64,000 bases of DNA from Paraburkholderia ginsengisoli NBRC 100965 (GCF_000739735.1 NZ_BBJF01000024.1:1-64000); one strand, 5' to 3'. Counted from the stretch's first letter, positions 1 through 9,452 are shown. The notes: generated by a model from the letters alone, not told the origin. Numbers and translations are program-made.

Positions 1-318
1 GATGATCTGGCCGGCGCTGTCGAACGATCGACTCCACTCGCTCCTATTGCCGCACGACCGCAGCGGCTGGTGCGGGGCGATAAGGGAGGATGCGGTTGGC
101 CGCGGCGGTTCATCGAAGCTCAGACGCAAACCACCGTTCAGTGCCCAGCCGCGCAACCCGCCACTGCGTACATCGTTCTGCCAGGCAACGTCGCCATGAA
201 GCGGGAGATTTCTTGTCGGGGCACCGGCGAGCCGGTACCGAACTGCAATGTAGGGACCGCACGCGGGACACGCGGGTGTCGGCGATCGACGAAGCGGGCT
301 CTTCTGTCTTTCTGTTTC
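1..318. other. left-edge region without a recognised gene
   Basis: I could not assign a gene here. On the minus strand, in the same frame as the downstream MFS gene, the sequence stays open from its stop codon to the window edge. That reading contains plausible stretches such as GDVAWQNDVRSGG and GWALNGGLRLSFDEP. It has no ATG, no clear ribosome binding site, and matches no family I know. It could be the start of a gene that runs off the left edge from an alternative start codon, or simply GC-rich DNA that is open by chance. Confidence 0.3.
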
Positions 319-1650
319 TTATGAAGCACGCGGCGCATGCAGCGCCGAGCGCACGACGAACGCCATCACGACCGCAAACAGCAGCGTCGCCGCGAGAAAG
401 TACAGCCCGGCGGCGAGGCTGCCGGTCGCGTCCTTGATCAGCCCGATGCCATACGGTCCGAGGTAGCCGCCGAGATTGGCGAGCGAGTTGATCGTCGCGA
501 TGCCGACCGCCGCGCTCGCGCCGGTCAGGAACTGGCCCGGCAGCGCCCACACCACCGCCTGAATCGAGTACAACGAAAACGCCGTCAGGCAGATGAAGAC
601 GAATTGCAGCAGCGGCGCTTGCGCCCACGCGCTGGCCGCCATTGTCACCGCGGCTAGCGCGGACACAATGACGATGTGCCAGTAGCGCTCGCCCTTACGG
701 TCCGAATGACGCGGCACCAGGTAGAGGCCCACCACCGCAAACAGATACGGCACCGCCGACAGCAGGCCCGTGGTCGAATCGCTCACGCCGAAGGCCTTGA
801 TGATCGTCGGCAGCCACAACGACAAGCCGTAGATGCTCAGCGGGAACGGCAGAAACAGCAGCGCCAGCAGCAGCACGCGCTTGTCCTTCAGTGCCGCGAG
901 TGGATTGCGATGCGATTCGAGCGCGTAGGACGCGTGATCGGTCGCGAGCTCGAGTTCGATCCACGCGCGATCGGCAGGTGCAAGCCACTGCGCGCGCCCG
1001 GGCGACTCGGGCAGCAGACGCAGCGTCGGCAGACACAGCAGCACGGCGGGCAGTCCGCTGAGAACGAATAGCATCTGCCAGTTCGACAGGCCGAACGCGC
1101 CATGCGTCGAGAGCACCATGCCCGCAATCGGTCCGGTCACGATGCCGGCGATCGGCTGCGCCAGCACAAGTAGCCCGATGATGCGCGCGCGATGCCGCAT
1201 CGGAAACCATTTGGTCAGGAAGTACAGAATGCCGGGGTACAGGCCGGCCTCGGCGGCGCCGAGCAGGAAGCGCAGCGCGTAGAAGCTGCGCGGCCCTTCG
1301 ACAAGCGACATCGCCATCGTGATGACGCCCCACGTGAACAGGATGCGCGCGAACCACACGCGCGCGCCGAAACGTTCCAGTGCGAGATTGCTCGGCACTT
1401 CGCATAGAAAGTAGCCGATGAAGAACAGGCCCGCGCCAAGGCCATAAGCCGCGTCGCTCAGACCGATCGCCGCGTTCATGTGCAGCTTTGCGAAGCCGAC
1501 TACCGAGCGGTCGATATACGCGACCACGTAAATCAACGCGAGAAACGGAATCAGTCTGCGCGTCAACATCTCGACGATGCGTTGCTCGTCGCCATGCTCC
1601 ACATGCGAAGGCGCGGCAACCTGCCGCGCGCTGGTCGGCTTGGTGCTCAT
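319..1650 (-). CDS. MFS transporter, anion:cation symporter (ACS) type
   Basis: Predicted 443-residue inner-membrane carrier with about 12 hydrophobic segments. Residues 40-55 (YIDRSVVGFAK) and about 79-103 (GYFLCEVPSNLALERFG) match the first helices of the ACS branch of the major facilitator superfamily, which takes up sugar acids, tartrate, phthalate and similar organic anions with protons. The start at MSTKP was chosen over an upstream open extension because GGAGAC lies just before it. It follows two IlvD/Edd dehydratases on the same strand, so an aldonic or other sugar acid is the likely substrate (inference). The exact substrate cannot be read from sequence. Confidence 0.88.
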   Translation of the reverse strand: MSTKPTSARQVAAPSHVEHGDEQRIVEMLTRRLIPFLALIYVVAYIDRSVVGFAKLHMNAAIGLSDAAYGLGAGLFFIGYFLCEVPSNLALERFGARVWFARILFTWGVITMAMSLVEGPRSFYALRFLLGAAEAGLYPGILYFLTKWFPMRHRARIIGLLVLAQPIAGIVTGPIAGMVLSTHGAFGLSNWQMLFVLSGLPAVLLCLPTLRLLPESPGRAQWLAPADRAWIELELATDHASYALESHRNPLAALKDKRVLLLALLFLPFPLSIYGLSLWLPTIIKAFGVSDSTTGLLSAVPYLFAVVGLYLVPRHSDRKGERYWHIVIVSALAAVTMAASAWAQAPLLQFVFICLTAFSLYSIQAVVWALPGQFLTGASAAVGIATINSLANLGGYLGPYGIGLIKDATGSLAAGLYFLAATLLFAVVMAFVVRSALHAPRAS

Positions 1651-1933
1651 GGCACTGTCTCCATCGTTGTAATTGGCGTTGTGTTCGGGAAATGCACGAC
1701 CGCGGCGTGTGCGGCGTCCGTCTACGTCTCCGCGTCGATGTTCTTGTCCGCGTGCAGCAACAGCGCGAGCACGGCGCGGCCGCTGCATCGCTGAACGCGA
1801 TCCGCGCATGCCGCTTATGGAGCGTTGTATTTCGAGGTGCTGATCGGGCCGCGTGTCACCGCCTCTGGCGGTAACACGGGCCACGCATGTCGACGTGCGT
1901 CGTCGAAAAAAAAGGGGCGTGACGCGGGCGCTA

Positions 1934-3667
1934 TCAGTGCGAGTGGCGCGGCACCGCAGCGCCACGGCAACCAACGAGGAAGTCGAGGTCGCACCCCTCG
2001 TCGGCCTGCAGCACATGGTCGACGTAGAGGCGCTGGTAGCCGCCACCGTCCGGCGCCTTCGGCGGCACGTGTGCGGCCATGCGGCGTTCCAGTTCCGCCT
2101 CGCTGATGTCCAGGTGCAGCGTGCCGGCATCGCAATCGAGTTCGATCCAGTCGCCGTCCTGCACGGCCGCCAGCGGGCCCCCCGCCGCCGCTTCCGGCGT
2201 CACGTGCAAGACCACGGTGCCGTACGCGGTGCCGCTCATGCGCGCGTCCGAAATCCGCACCATGTCCTTCACGCCCTGGCGCAGCAGCTTCGGCGGCAGT
2301 CCCATGTTGCCCACTTCGGCCATGCCCGGATAACCCTTCGGGCCGCAGTTCTTCAGCACCAGCACGGAGTCGGCGTCGACATCCAGGTCTTCGTCGACGA
2401 TGCGTTCCTTGTAGTGCTCCAGGTTTTCGAACACCACCGCGCGTCCGCGATGCTTGAGCAGTCCGGGCGTGGCCGCCGACGGCTTGAGCACCGCGCCGCG
2501 CGGCGCGAGATTGCCGCGCAGCACGCGGATGCCGCCATCGGCGACGAGCGGATTGTCGAGCGGTCGGATGACTTCGTCGTTGGTGTTGGGCGCGTCCTTC
2601 ACGTTGTCCCACAGCGACTTGCCGTTGACAGTCAGCGCACCCGGATGCGGCAACAGGTCGGCTTCACCAAGCCGGCGCAGCACCGCGGGCAGACCGCCCG
2701 CGTAATAAAACTCTTCCATCAGGAAGCGGCCCGATGGCATCAGGTCGACGATCGTAGGCGTATCACGGCCGATGCGCACCCAGTCGTCGAGTTCGAGATC
2801 GACGCCCATGCGCCCGGCAATCGCCTTCAGGTGAATCACCGCATTGGTCGATCCGCCGATCGCGGCGTTGGTGCGGATCGCGTTCATGAAGGCCTCGCGC
2901 GTCAGGATCTTCGACAGTTTGAGGTCTTCATGCGCCATCTGAACGATACGGATTCCTGACATATGGGCGAGCACGTAGCGGCGCGAATCGACGGCCGGAA
3001 TCGCCGCGTTGTGCGGCAGCGACGTGCCGAGCGCTTCGGCCATGCAGGCCATCGTCGAGGCCGTGCCCATCGTGTTGCAGGTGCCCGCCGAGCGCGACAT
3101 GCCGGCCTCGGCCGACAGGAACTGATGCAGGTTGATCTCGCCCGCCTTCAGCGATTCGTGCAGTTGCCACACCGCCGTGCCCGAGCCGATGTTCTTGCCG
3201 TCGAGTTTGCCGTTCAGCATCGGGCCGCCGGTGACGACGATCGCCGGCACATCGCAGCTCGCCGCGCCCATCAGCAGCGCGGGCGTGGTCTTGTCGCAAC
3301 CGGTCAGCAGCACGACCGCGTCGATCGGATTGCCGCGGATCGCTTCCTCGACATCCATCGCCGCGAGATTGCGCGTGAGCATCGCGGTCGGACGCAGATT
3401 CGACTCGCCATTCGAAAACACCGGAAACTCGACCGGAAAACCGCCGGCTTCATAGACGCCGCGCTTCACGTGCTCGGCGATCTTGCGAAAGTGCGCGTTG
3501 CACGGCGTGAGTTCCGACCACGTATTGCAGATGCCGATGACTGGCCGGCCGTCGAATTCGTGATCGGGGATGCCCTGGTTCTTCATCCAGCTTCGATACA
3601 TGAAGCCGTTCTTGTCGGCTGTGCCGAACCATTCAGCCGAACGCAGTTTCCGCTTGTTTTCCGACAT
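1934..3667 (-). CDS. IlvD/Edd-family dehydratase, L-arabinonate dehydratase type
   Basis: 577-residue dehydratase expected to convert an aldonic acid such as L-arabinonate to its 2-keto-3-deoxy derivative, using an Fe-S cluster. Three cysteines fit the [2Fe-2S] ligands of the characterised Rhizobium sugar-acid dehydratases: Cys56 (ELTPCNAHF), Cys124 (LTGCDKT) and Cys197 (GTCNTMG). The lysine of CDKT and the serine of SDARMSGTA are the Mg-binding and catalytic positions of the family. The start MSENKRK is preceded by AAGGAAATAGGC. The ACS-type transporter lies 283 bp downstream. It could also act on D-xylonate, D-fuconate or a branched-chain dihydroxy acid. The sugar-acid role is favoured by the neighbours. 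Confidence 0.88.
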   Translation of the reverse strand: MSENKRKLRSAEWFGTADKNGFMYRSWMKNQGIPDHEFDGRPVIGICNTWSELTPCNAHFRKIAEHVKRGVYEAGGFPVEFPVFSNGESNLRPTAMLTRNLAAMDVEEAIRGNPIDAVVLLTGCDKTTPALLMGAASCDVPAIVVTGGPMLNGKLDGKNIGSGTAVWQLHESLKAGEINLHQFLSAEAGMSRSAGTCNTMGTASTMACMAEALGTSLPHNAAIPAVDSRRYVLAHMSGIRIVQMAHEDLKLSKILTREAFMNAIRTNAAIGGSTNAVIHLKAIAGRMGVDLELDDWVRIGRDTPTIVDLMPSGRFLMEEFYYAGGLPAVLRRLGEADLLPHPGALTVNGKSLWDNVKDAPNTNDEVIRPLDNPLVADGGIRVLRGNLAPRGAVLKPSAATPGLLKHRGRAVVFENLEHYKERIVDEDLDVDADSVLVLKNCGPKGYPGMAEVGNMGLPPKLLRQGVKDMVRISDARMSGTAYGTVVLHVTPEAAAGGPLAAVQDGDWIELDCDAGTLHLDISEAELERRMAAHVPPKAPDGGGYQRLYVDHVLQADEGCDLDFLVGCRGAAVPRHSH

Positions 3668-3970
3668 GCCTATTTCCTTGATGCACGTGCCGGGGCACAC
3701 CACCGGCATGTGTGACCGAACCGGCGCGGCGCGACCGGCGATAAGACGATTAAGCCGATGGCGACAGCGCGTTCCGCGCCGTCGCGGGCATCGCAAAGCT
3801 CAGGAATGCGGGTCACGAAGGCTGTCGCTCAATTTATGGGACTGCTGAAGTGTACGGAGCGGGTTGATATCTTTCCAATTAAATTTTTGGCGGTATTGAT
3901 ATCGGTTTTGGTATCGCTCGCGCGCAGGCGGCCCCGCAGCGTCGCTGCGCTCAGGACCGAGGCGGGTGCG
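3668..3970 (-). promoter_or_regulatory. intergenic region with likely promoter of the downstream dehydratase
   Basis: This gap separates two same-strand dehydratase genes. Read on the minus strand it holds TTGGAA (3873-3878), an 18-bp spacer and TACACT (3849-3854), a reasonable sigma-70 promoter. An AT-rich patch lies around 3860-3915. The octamer TTGATATC occurs twice, at 3864-3871 and 3896-3903, 32 bp apart, which is three helical turns on the same face. A repressor or activator could bind there, but no regulator gene lies beside it. Nothing else recognisable is present. Confidence 0.4.
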
Positions 3971-5692
3971 CTACTTGAGAAACTGGAAATCGCATCCTTC
4001 GTCGGCTTGCAGAATCTCTCGCTGATAGAGCTTCGCGTAGCCGCGCGTGGCCAGCGCCGCCCCGTCCGCTTGCGCGGGACGCGCAGCACGGCGCTGTTGC
4101 AGTTCCTCGTCCGGCACGAGCAGTTCGAGCGAGCGCAGCGCCACGCTCAGGCGGATGCGATCGCCGTTGCGCACGAGCCCGAGCGGGCCGCCGGACGCCG
4201 CGTCGGGCGTGATATGGAGCACGATCGTCCCGTACGCGGTGCCGCTCATCCGCGCATCGGACATGCGCACCATATCCTTCACGCCGGCGCGCGCGAGCTT
4301 CGCCGGAATCGGCAGATAGCCGGCTTCGGGCATGGCCGAACTGCTGGTCGGGCCGGCGTTCTGCAGCACGAGAAAGTCGTCGGCGTTGACGTCGAGTTCG
4401 TCGCTGTCGATGCGGTTCGCCAGGTCCTCCAGCGACTCGAACACGACCGCGCGCCCCTCCTTTTCGAACAAGGCGGGGTCGGCCGCCGAGCGCTTGAGGA
4501 TCGCGCCGCGCGGCGCGAGATTGCCGAACAGCGCGACAAGTCCGCCCGTCCCGCGGACCGGCTCGGAACAGGGCCGCACCACCTCGTGATCGACCCAGCT
4601 CACCTCGTGCAGCCGCTCGCCGAGCGTTTCGCCGGTCACCGTGCGGCAGTCGAGATGCAGCAACGGCTTGAGTTCCCGCAGGATCGCCGGCACGCCGCCC
4701 GCCGCGTACAGATCTTCCATGTAGTGCTCGCCGGTCGGCTTCAGGTTGACCAGCACCGGCGTCGTATCGCTCAACTGGTTCAGCCGGTGCAGATCGACTT
4801 TCACGCCGAGCCGCCCTGCAATCGCGGTCAGATGAATCACCGCATTGGTCGAGCCGCCGATTGCGAGCAGCACGCGCAGCGCGTTCTCGACCGAGGCCGC
4901 GGTGATGATCTCGCTGGGCCGGATCGGACGAGCCACGAGGTTGAACGCGACGCGCCCGGTCTCTTCGGCGATACGCAGACGGTCCGCGTCGACGGCCGGG
5001 CAAGCGGCGCTGTTGGCCGGCATCATGCCGAGCGTTTCGGCGATGATCGCCATGGTGCTCGCCGTGCCCATCACCGCGCAGGTTCCCGCGGTCGACGCGA
5101 GCCGGCGTTCCACCGTATCGATCTCGTGCGCGTCGATGTCGCCGGCGCGGAACCTGGCCCAGAAGCGGCGGCAATCGGTACACGCGCCAAGGCGTTCGCC
5201 GCGATGACGGCTCGTGGACATTGGACCCGCGACCAGTTGCACGGCGGGAATGTCGGCCGAGGCCGCGCCCATCAACTGCGCCGGCACGGTTTTGTCGCAG
5301 CCGCCGAGCAGCACGACCGAGTCCATCGGCTGCGCGCGCGTCATTTCCTCGACGTCCATCGACATCAGGTTGCGGAATTTCAGGCTGGTCGGCGCAAGAA
5401 ACGTTTCGCCGAGCGAGATGGTCGGAAATTCGATCGGCAGGCCGCCCGCGGCCAGCACGCCACGCTTGACCGCGTCGATCATCTCCGGGAAATGGCGGTG
5501 GCAGTTGTTGAAACCGCTCGCCGAATGCGCGATGCCGACGATCGGCCGCTCCAGCATCTCGCGGCTGTAACCCATCGAACTCGCGAAGGTGCGGCGCAGA
5601 TAGACGCTGAATTCGCGGTCGCCGTAGTTGGTCAGGCCTTTCGCGAAGCCGACCGGTGCGCCGCCCTGCTTCCTGTCGTGTCCATCGCTCAT
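3971..5692 (-). CDS. IlvD/Edd-family dehydratase, second paralogue
   Basis: 573 residues, the same fold as the neighbouring dehydratase but clearly divergent. The N-terminal motif reads GIAHSASGFNNCHRHF instead of GICNTWSELTPCNAHF. The likely Fe-S ligands remain: Cys64, Cys132 (GGCDKT) and Cys205 (GTCAVMG). The catalytic SDARMSGTA block and the GNLAPRGAILKRS block are also kept. Substrate specificity probably differs from the paralogue; it may be another sugar acid or dihydroxy acid. Its start lies 41 bp downstream of the GltS stop, so the two are probably co-transcribed. The start MSDGHDRK follows AAGGAGGGTGATTCCCC. Confidence 0.85.
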   Translation of the reverse strand: MSDGHDRKQGGAPVGFAKGLTNYGDREFSVYLRRTFASSMGYSREMLERPIVGIAHSASGFNNCHRHFPEMIDAVKRGVLAAGGLPIEFPTISLGETFLAPTSLKFRNLMSMDVEEMTRAQPMDSVVLLGGCDKTVPAQLMGAASADIPAVQLVAGPMSTSRHRGERLGACTDCRRFWARFRAGDIDAHEIDTVERRLASTAGTCAVMGTASTMAIIAETLGMMPANSAACPAVDADRLRIAEETGRVAFNLVARPIRPSEIITAASVENALRVLLAIGGSTNAVIHLTAIAGRLGVKVDLHRLNQLSDTTPVLVNLKPTGEHYMEDLYAAGGVPAILRELKPLLHLDCRTVTGETLGERLHEVSWVDHEVVRPCSEPVRGTGGLVALFGNLAPRGAILKRSAADPALFEKEGRAVVFESLEDLANRIDSDELDVNADDFLVLQNAGPTSSSAMPEAGYLPIPAKLARAGVKDMVRMSDARMSGTAYGTIVLHITPDAASGGPLGLVRNGDRIRLSVALRSLELLVPDEELQQRRAARPAQADGAALATRGYAKLYQREILQADEGCDFQFLK

Positions 5693-5733
5693 GGGGAATC
5701 ACCCTCCTTGCGTGCCGGGCCGCCGCAATCGCC

Positions 5734-6936
5734 TCAGTGAAACAGCGGCAGCGCGAGAAACAGCTTGATAACGATCGCGTTGACGATGTCCATGAAAAAC
5801 GCGCCGGTCATCGGCACGATCAGGAACGCGATATGGGAATGGCCGAAGCGGCTGGTGATCGCCTGCATGTTGGCGATCGCGGTGGGCGTCGCCCCGAGGC
5901 CGAGGCCGCAATGCGCGGCGCTCAGAACGACGGCGTCGTAGTTGCGCCCCATCACCCGGAATGTGATGAACACCGCATACAGCGCCATGAGCAGCGTCTG
6001 CGCCACGAGAATCGTGATGACCGGCACGGCGAGCGCGGCGAGTTCCCATAGATCGAGCCGCATCAACGCCATCGCCAGGAACAGCGCGAGACTGACATTG
6101 CCGACGAGCGCAACCGCATGCTGATCGAGTTGTACGCGCACAAGCGACAACGCGTTGTTGAGGATCACGCCAACGAACAGCACGCACACGAACGTGGGCA
6201 ATTCGAACGCGGTGCCGCCCAGCCAGTCCGCCGCCATCTCGCCGACGGTCAGGCAAACGGAGATCAACGCGAGCGTGGTGATGATCGCCGCGGGCGTGGT
6301 GGGCTGCTGGGCTTTGGGCTCTTCGAAGACCAGCGTCTCGTCGTCGCGGGACTCGATGCGGCGCCTTTCATCGTCGCCGATTTTGCGCATCAGGAAACGG
6401 GCGATCGGACCGCCGAGCACGCCGCCCATGACCAGTCCGAACGTCGCGCAACCGATCGCGATTTCGGTCGCCATGGCCAACCCGTGGTGCTCCGTGAACA
6501 CCTGGCTCCACGCCGCGCCCGTGCCATGACCGCCCGACATCGTGACCGAGCCGCCGAGAAGTCCATAGAGCGGATCGACGCCGAGCGCGAACGCGAGCAG
6601 CACGCCGACCACGTTCTGCAAGATCAGCAGTCCGCTGACCAGCGCGAGAAAACGGATCAGCACCGGACCGCCCGCCTTCAGACTGGACAGTTGCGCGTTC
6701 AGACCGATGGTCGCGAAGAACGTGAGCATGAGTGGAACTTGCAGCATGGGCTCGAAGCGCACTTCGACATGCGCCGTCACGCGGATCAGCAGCACGCCGA
6801 CCGCCACGATGAGGCCGCCGGCCACCGGCGCTGGAATCGAGTAGGTGCGCAGTACCGCGATCCACTGGATCAGCTTCTCGCCAAGCAGCAGGACGAGCGA
6901 GGTCGCGACCAGAGTTCCGAATACGCCGATATTCAT
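5734..6936 (-). CDS. gltS: sodium/glutamate symporter family protein
   Basis: 400-residue integral membrane protein with two homologous hydrophobic halves and a charged central linker of about 35 residues (ERRRIESRDDETLVFEEP). Conserved GltS features include LGGSVTMSGGHGTGAAW in the first half and AAHCGLGLGATPTAIANM in the second, the inverted-repeat re-entrant loops of the ESS family. It should import a carboxylate with Na+. A perfect GCCGGAGGTAGTC ribosome site precedes MNIGVFG and overrides the longer open frame. Because it heads an operon with a dehydratase, the physiological substrate may be a sugar acid or other dicarboxylate rather than glutamate (inference). Confidence 0.88.
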   Translation of the reverse strand: MNIGVFGTLVATSLVLLLGEKLIQWIAVLRTYSIPAPVAGGLIVAVGVLLIRVTAHVEVRFEPMLQVPLMLTFFATIGLNAQLSSLKAGGPVLIRFLALVSGLLILQNVVGVLLAFALGVDPLYGLLGGSVTMSGGHGTGAAWSQVFTEHHGLAMATEIAIGCATFGLVMGGVLGGPIARFLMRKIGDDERRRIESRDDETLVFEEPKAQQPTTPAAIITTLALISVCLTVGEMAADWLGGTAFELPTFVCVLFVGVILNNALSLVRVQLDQHAVALVGNVSLALFLAMALMRLDLWELAALAVPVITILVAQTLLMALYAVFITFRVMGRNYDAVVLSAAHCGLGLGATPTAIANMQAITSRFGHSHIAFLIVPMTGAFFMDIVNAIVIKLFLALPLFH

Positions 6937-7163
6937 GACTACCTCCGGCCGCAAGCGCAAGCATGCTGGTCCGCCGGTCCGGGCAGGCTGGCGGGTTTAT
7001 TTTCTGTTCTTTACGAGTGACGACGACGTCGGCAAGCATGCTTCATCTTAGCCAATCCGTCGGCTCGAAGTGGCAATTTCCATGACCCGCTACAATCCGG
7101 ACACCATGTCTTATCACCGCGCACGTTGAAGTCTGCTACGCTGCGCCCTTCATCAACCTCGCA

Positions 7164-7559
7164 TTGAATTCGATGGAAACCCCTTTCAACGATCGCGGCG
7201 TGTCGGTCACGCGTAACGCACTCTCGGCCGCCGGACAGGTTTTTCCGCTGCGCGATATCGTCGGCGTGCAGGTCGTCACCGTCCCGAAGAACAAGGTCTT
7301 GCCGGTGACGATTTCGGTGCTCGGCGTGATCCTCGCGATTGCCGGCGCGATTTTCAGCTCGCCGGCGGCCCTCGTGTGCGGCGTGATGCTGGCCGTCGTC
7401 GGCTGGCTGACGTGGGCCACGCAGGACGTCACGCATCGCCTGATAGTGAGAACCGCCGACGGCGAACGCGAAGCGCTCATGAGTACCGAGCGCGAGTTCG
7501 TCGAACGCGTGAGCGCAGCGGTCGACGAAGCAAAAGCCGCCGCCGTGCAGAAGGCCTGA
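7164..7559 (+). CDS. DUF6232-like two-helix membrane protein
   Basis: 131-residue small membrane protein. After a soluble segment of about 50 residues come two adjacent hydrophobic helices (VTISVLGVILAIAGAIF, then ALVCGVMLAVVGWLTW), and then a polar C-terminus (RTADGEREALMSTEREF) ending in a helix. This matches the small DUF6232 family of unknown function; I am fairly, not fully, sure of that name. The start may be this ATG or the one three codons later (METPFND). Neither has a strong ribosome site. No operon partner is evident. Confidence 0.7.
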   Translation: MNSMETPFNDRGVSVTRNALSAAGQVFPLRDIVGVQVVTVPKNKVLPVTISVLGVILAIAGAIFSSPAALVCGVMLAVVGWLTWATQDVTHRLIVRTADGEREALMSTEREFVERVSAAVDEAKAAAVQKA

Positions 7560-7590
7560 TTACCCTGTACCTGCTGCGAGCGCATTCGTC

Positions 7591-7645
7591 CGCTCTTTCG
7601 TCGCTCTTTCGTCGCTCTTTCGTCGCTCTTTCGTCGCTCTTTCGT
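7591..7645. repeat. five 11-bp tandem repeats
   Basis: Five consecutive perfect copies of CGCTCTTTCGT fill 55 bp between the DUF6232-like gene and the next small ORF. A partial copy may precede them. The period of 11 bp is not a multiple of three. Such arrays change copy number by slippage. Confidence 0.95.
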
Positions 7646-7758
7646 GTTAACACGAATTTGATTCGCAGCGCCGCAGCTTTTGCGGGCCGTTAAGACGCAC
7701 AGGATTAAAGTCGGGCAGGTATCGACAACACGCGCCGCCTCCGTGAAGCGGCGCAATC

Positions 7759-8100
7759 ATGATGCTCACGTCCGTCGCAACGTCTGAAATCTCCGTGCCG
7801 CGCGTCTCGCGCGTCGGCCGTCGCTCCACTACCCATTCGATGGTCCCGCTCGTCGTCATCGACGTGACCGTGCCCGGCACGTCGTCCGCGCTTGCGCGGC
7901 GTGCATTGCATGCCGCGCTTGGCGAAGATCTGCGTCTTTATGTCGTCACCGTCGACCGGTTGCGCGAGTGCATCGTGATCCGCATCGAAGTGATTTCGCG
8001 CAGCCTCGACGAGGTGATCGGCCTGCTGACCGTCGCGCTCGAACGCGCGACACTCGGGCGCGCACATGCGTCGATGGTCCGCGCGCCGCGTGCGGATTGA
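7759..8100 (+). CDS. hypothetical protein, 113 residues
   Basis: Small protein with a Ser/Thr/Arg-rich N-terminus (residues 1-27), then alternating hydrophobic strands and helices: LVVIDVTVPG, RALHAALG, LRLYVVTVDRLRECIVIRIEVIS, LDEVIGLLTVALERA. The pattern resembles a small alpha/beta domain of the ACT or ferredoxin-like type. I do not recognise a family, so no function is offered. Two ATG codons start it, with a weak GAAG ribosome site. It lies downstream of the 11-bp repeat array. Confidence 0.55.
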   Translation: MMLTSVATSEISVPRVSRVGRRSTTHSMVPLVVIDVTVPGTSSALARRALHAALGEDLRLYVVTVDRLRECIVIRIEVISRSLDEVIGLLTVALERATLGRAHASMVRAPRAD

Positions 8101-8313
8101 AGCTGCCAGGCAAACCTTGACACATCTTTGCAACTCGCCCTGGCGAGCGATGTAGAGTCGCGCTTCCGTTGATGCGTGTCCCTCGGATGTGCCGCTTGCG
8201 TGAGCTCATGTGCGCCCTCTTGCGAATGACGCGAGCAGGATCGTGCGAGTGCCCGGGATGCATTGCGCCGCACTGCGTCGCAGAGGGACCGCGCCTTTAG
8301 TGAAGCGCGTTCC

Positions 8314-9432
8314 ATGCCCCTATCGTCTCCTCTTGCCGCGCGCCGGCTTCTTCGTGCCTGTCGGCACGTTCGCCTCCATGCGATTTTGCCCAGCGTTCAG
8401 CAACGTCTCGCCTGCACGGCCCTACTCGCGGCCGTCGGTCTCGCCGGCTGCGCCGCCTCCTTCCCGATTCCCACGCCGCCCGCCGCCAGCGCCACGCTGA
8501 TCAACGACGGCAACGACGGCCTGCTGATTCCGCTGCACGTGGAGCGCACCGACGAAGGTCACGCGCGGCTCGGCCTGCCGGTCCAGCTCGACGGCAAGTC
8601 GCTGTACGTCGCGTTGGACACCGGCACGCAAGGCATGCGGGTCCTGAAGTCGGCGCTGCCGAATTCGAACTACGCGCGCGCCGGCGACGTGACGTCGTTG
8701 TCGTTTGCGAACGGAGCGGAGGTGCTTGGGGCGACCGTGACGTTGCCGTTCAGCGTGGCCGGCACGAAGCCGGTGCCGCTCGCGAGCCAGGCGGTCGACA
8801 CCGTGCGCTGCCAGCCGAATGCGAAACGCTGCGTTGCCATGGACGGCTACACCGGCGAGTTCGGCTGGGCCTTCTCCGGCATTGCCGGCGTCGGCGCGGA
8901 CCTGCCGGGCGACAGTTGCTGCACGCAGCCGCTGCGCGCATTGCCGGCCAGCATCGGGCAGCGCTACGTGGTGCGCGCCAACTTTGCGAGACCGTTTCTG
9001 CTGCTGAGTCCGTCGAACGCGCTCACGAAGGACTACACGATGCTGCCGATGGCCGCATCGAAAGACGGCGCGACGCACTGGCCCAAGGGCTGCGTGCGCG
9101 TCGCCGACAAGATGACCTTCTGCGCGCCGCTGGTGTTCGCCACCGGCAGTTCCGGAATGATCCGCATCGAAACGGACAAGACGCCGGACTGGACCGGCGA
9201 CGACGAGGTCGGCAAGGTGCTCAATCAGGGCAACTATGACGCGGCGATCGGCGTGGGTTCATGGACGCACCGCTACGAGAATGCGCAGGTCACGATCGTC
9301 AAGGCGAAGCCGGACGCGAACCGCATCGTCGTCGGTCTGATGGCGATGCAGAACATCGACGTGCTGTTCGACTTCCCGCGCGGCCAGTTGGGCCTGCGCG
9401 CGGCGAACACGAGCGAGAGCTTCGCGCCATAA
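8314..9432 (+). CDS. lipoprotein with retropepsin-like aspartic protease motif
   Basis: 372-residue predicted outer-envelope lipoprotein. A hydrophobic segment ends in the lipobox LAGC (Cys46), followed by a Pro/Ala-rich linker. Residues about 85-200 carry LYVALDTGTQGMRVL, the Asp-Thr-Gly (Asp102) and hydrophobic-strand signature of retropepsin-fold proteases. Two cysteine pairs (RCQPNAKRC and DSCCTQP) may form disulfides. It resembles the proteobacterial DUF3443-type proteins with a VDTGSSGLRVL motif, but I cannot confirm membership. The ATG at 8314 was chosen; a longer frame starts at 8263. It is monocistronic and ends at a bidirectional terminator. Confidence 0.75.
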   Translation: MPLSSPLAARRLLRACRHVRLHAILPSVQQRLACTALLAAVGLAGCAASFPIPTPPAASATLINDGNDGLLIPLHVERTDEGHARLGLPVQLDGKSLYVALDTGTQGMRVLKSALPNSNYARAGDVTSLSFANGAEVLGATVTLPFSVAGTKPVPLASQAVDTVRCQPNAKRCVAMDGYTGEFGWAFSGIAGVGADLPGDSCCTQPLRALPASIGQRYVVRANFARPFLLLSPSNALTKDYTMLPMAASKDGATHWPKGCVRVADKMTFCAPLVFATGSSGMIRIETDKTPDWTGDDEVGKVLNQGNYDAAIGVGSWTHRYENAQVTIVKAKPDANRIVVGLMAMQNIDVLFDFPRGQLGLRAANTSESFAP

Positions 9433-9452
9433 GGTTTCGTTCGCGATGAAAA

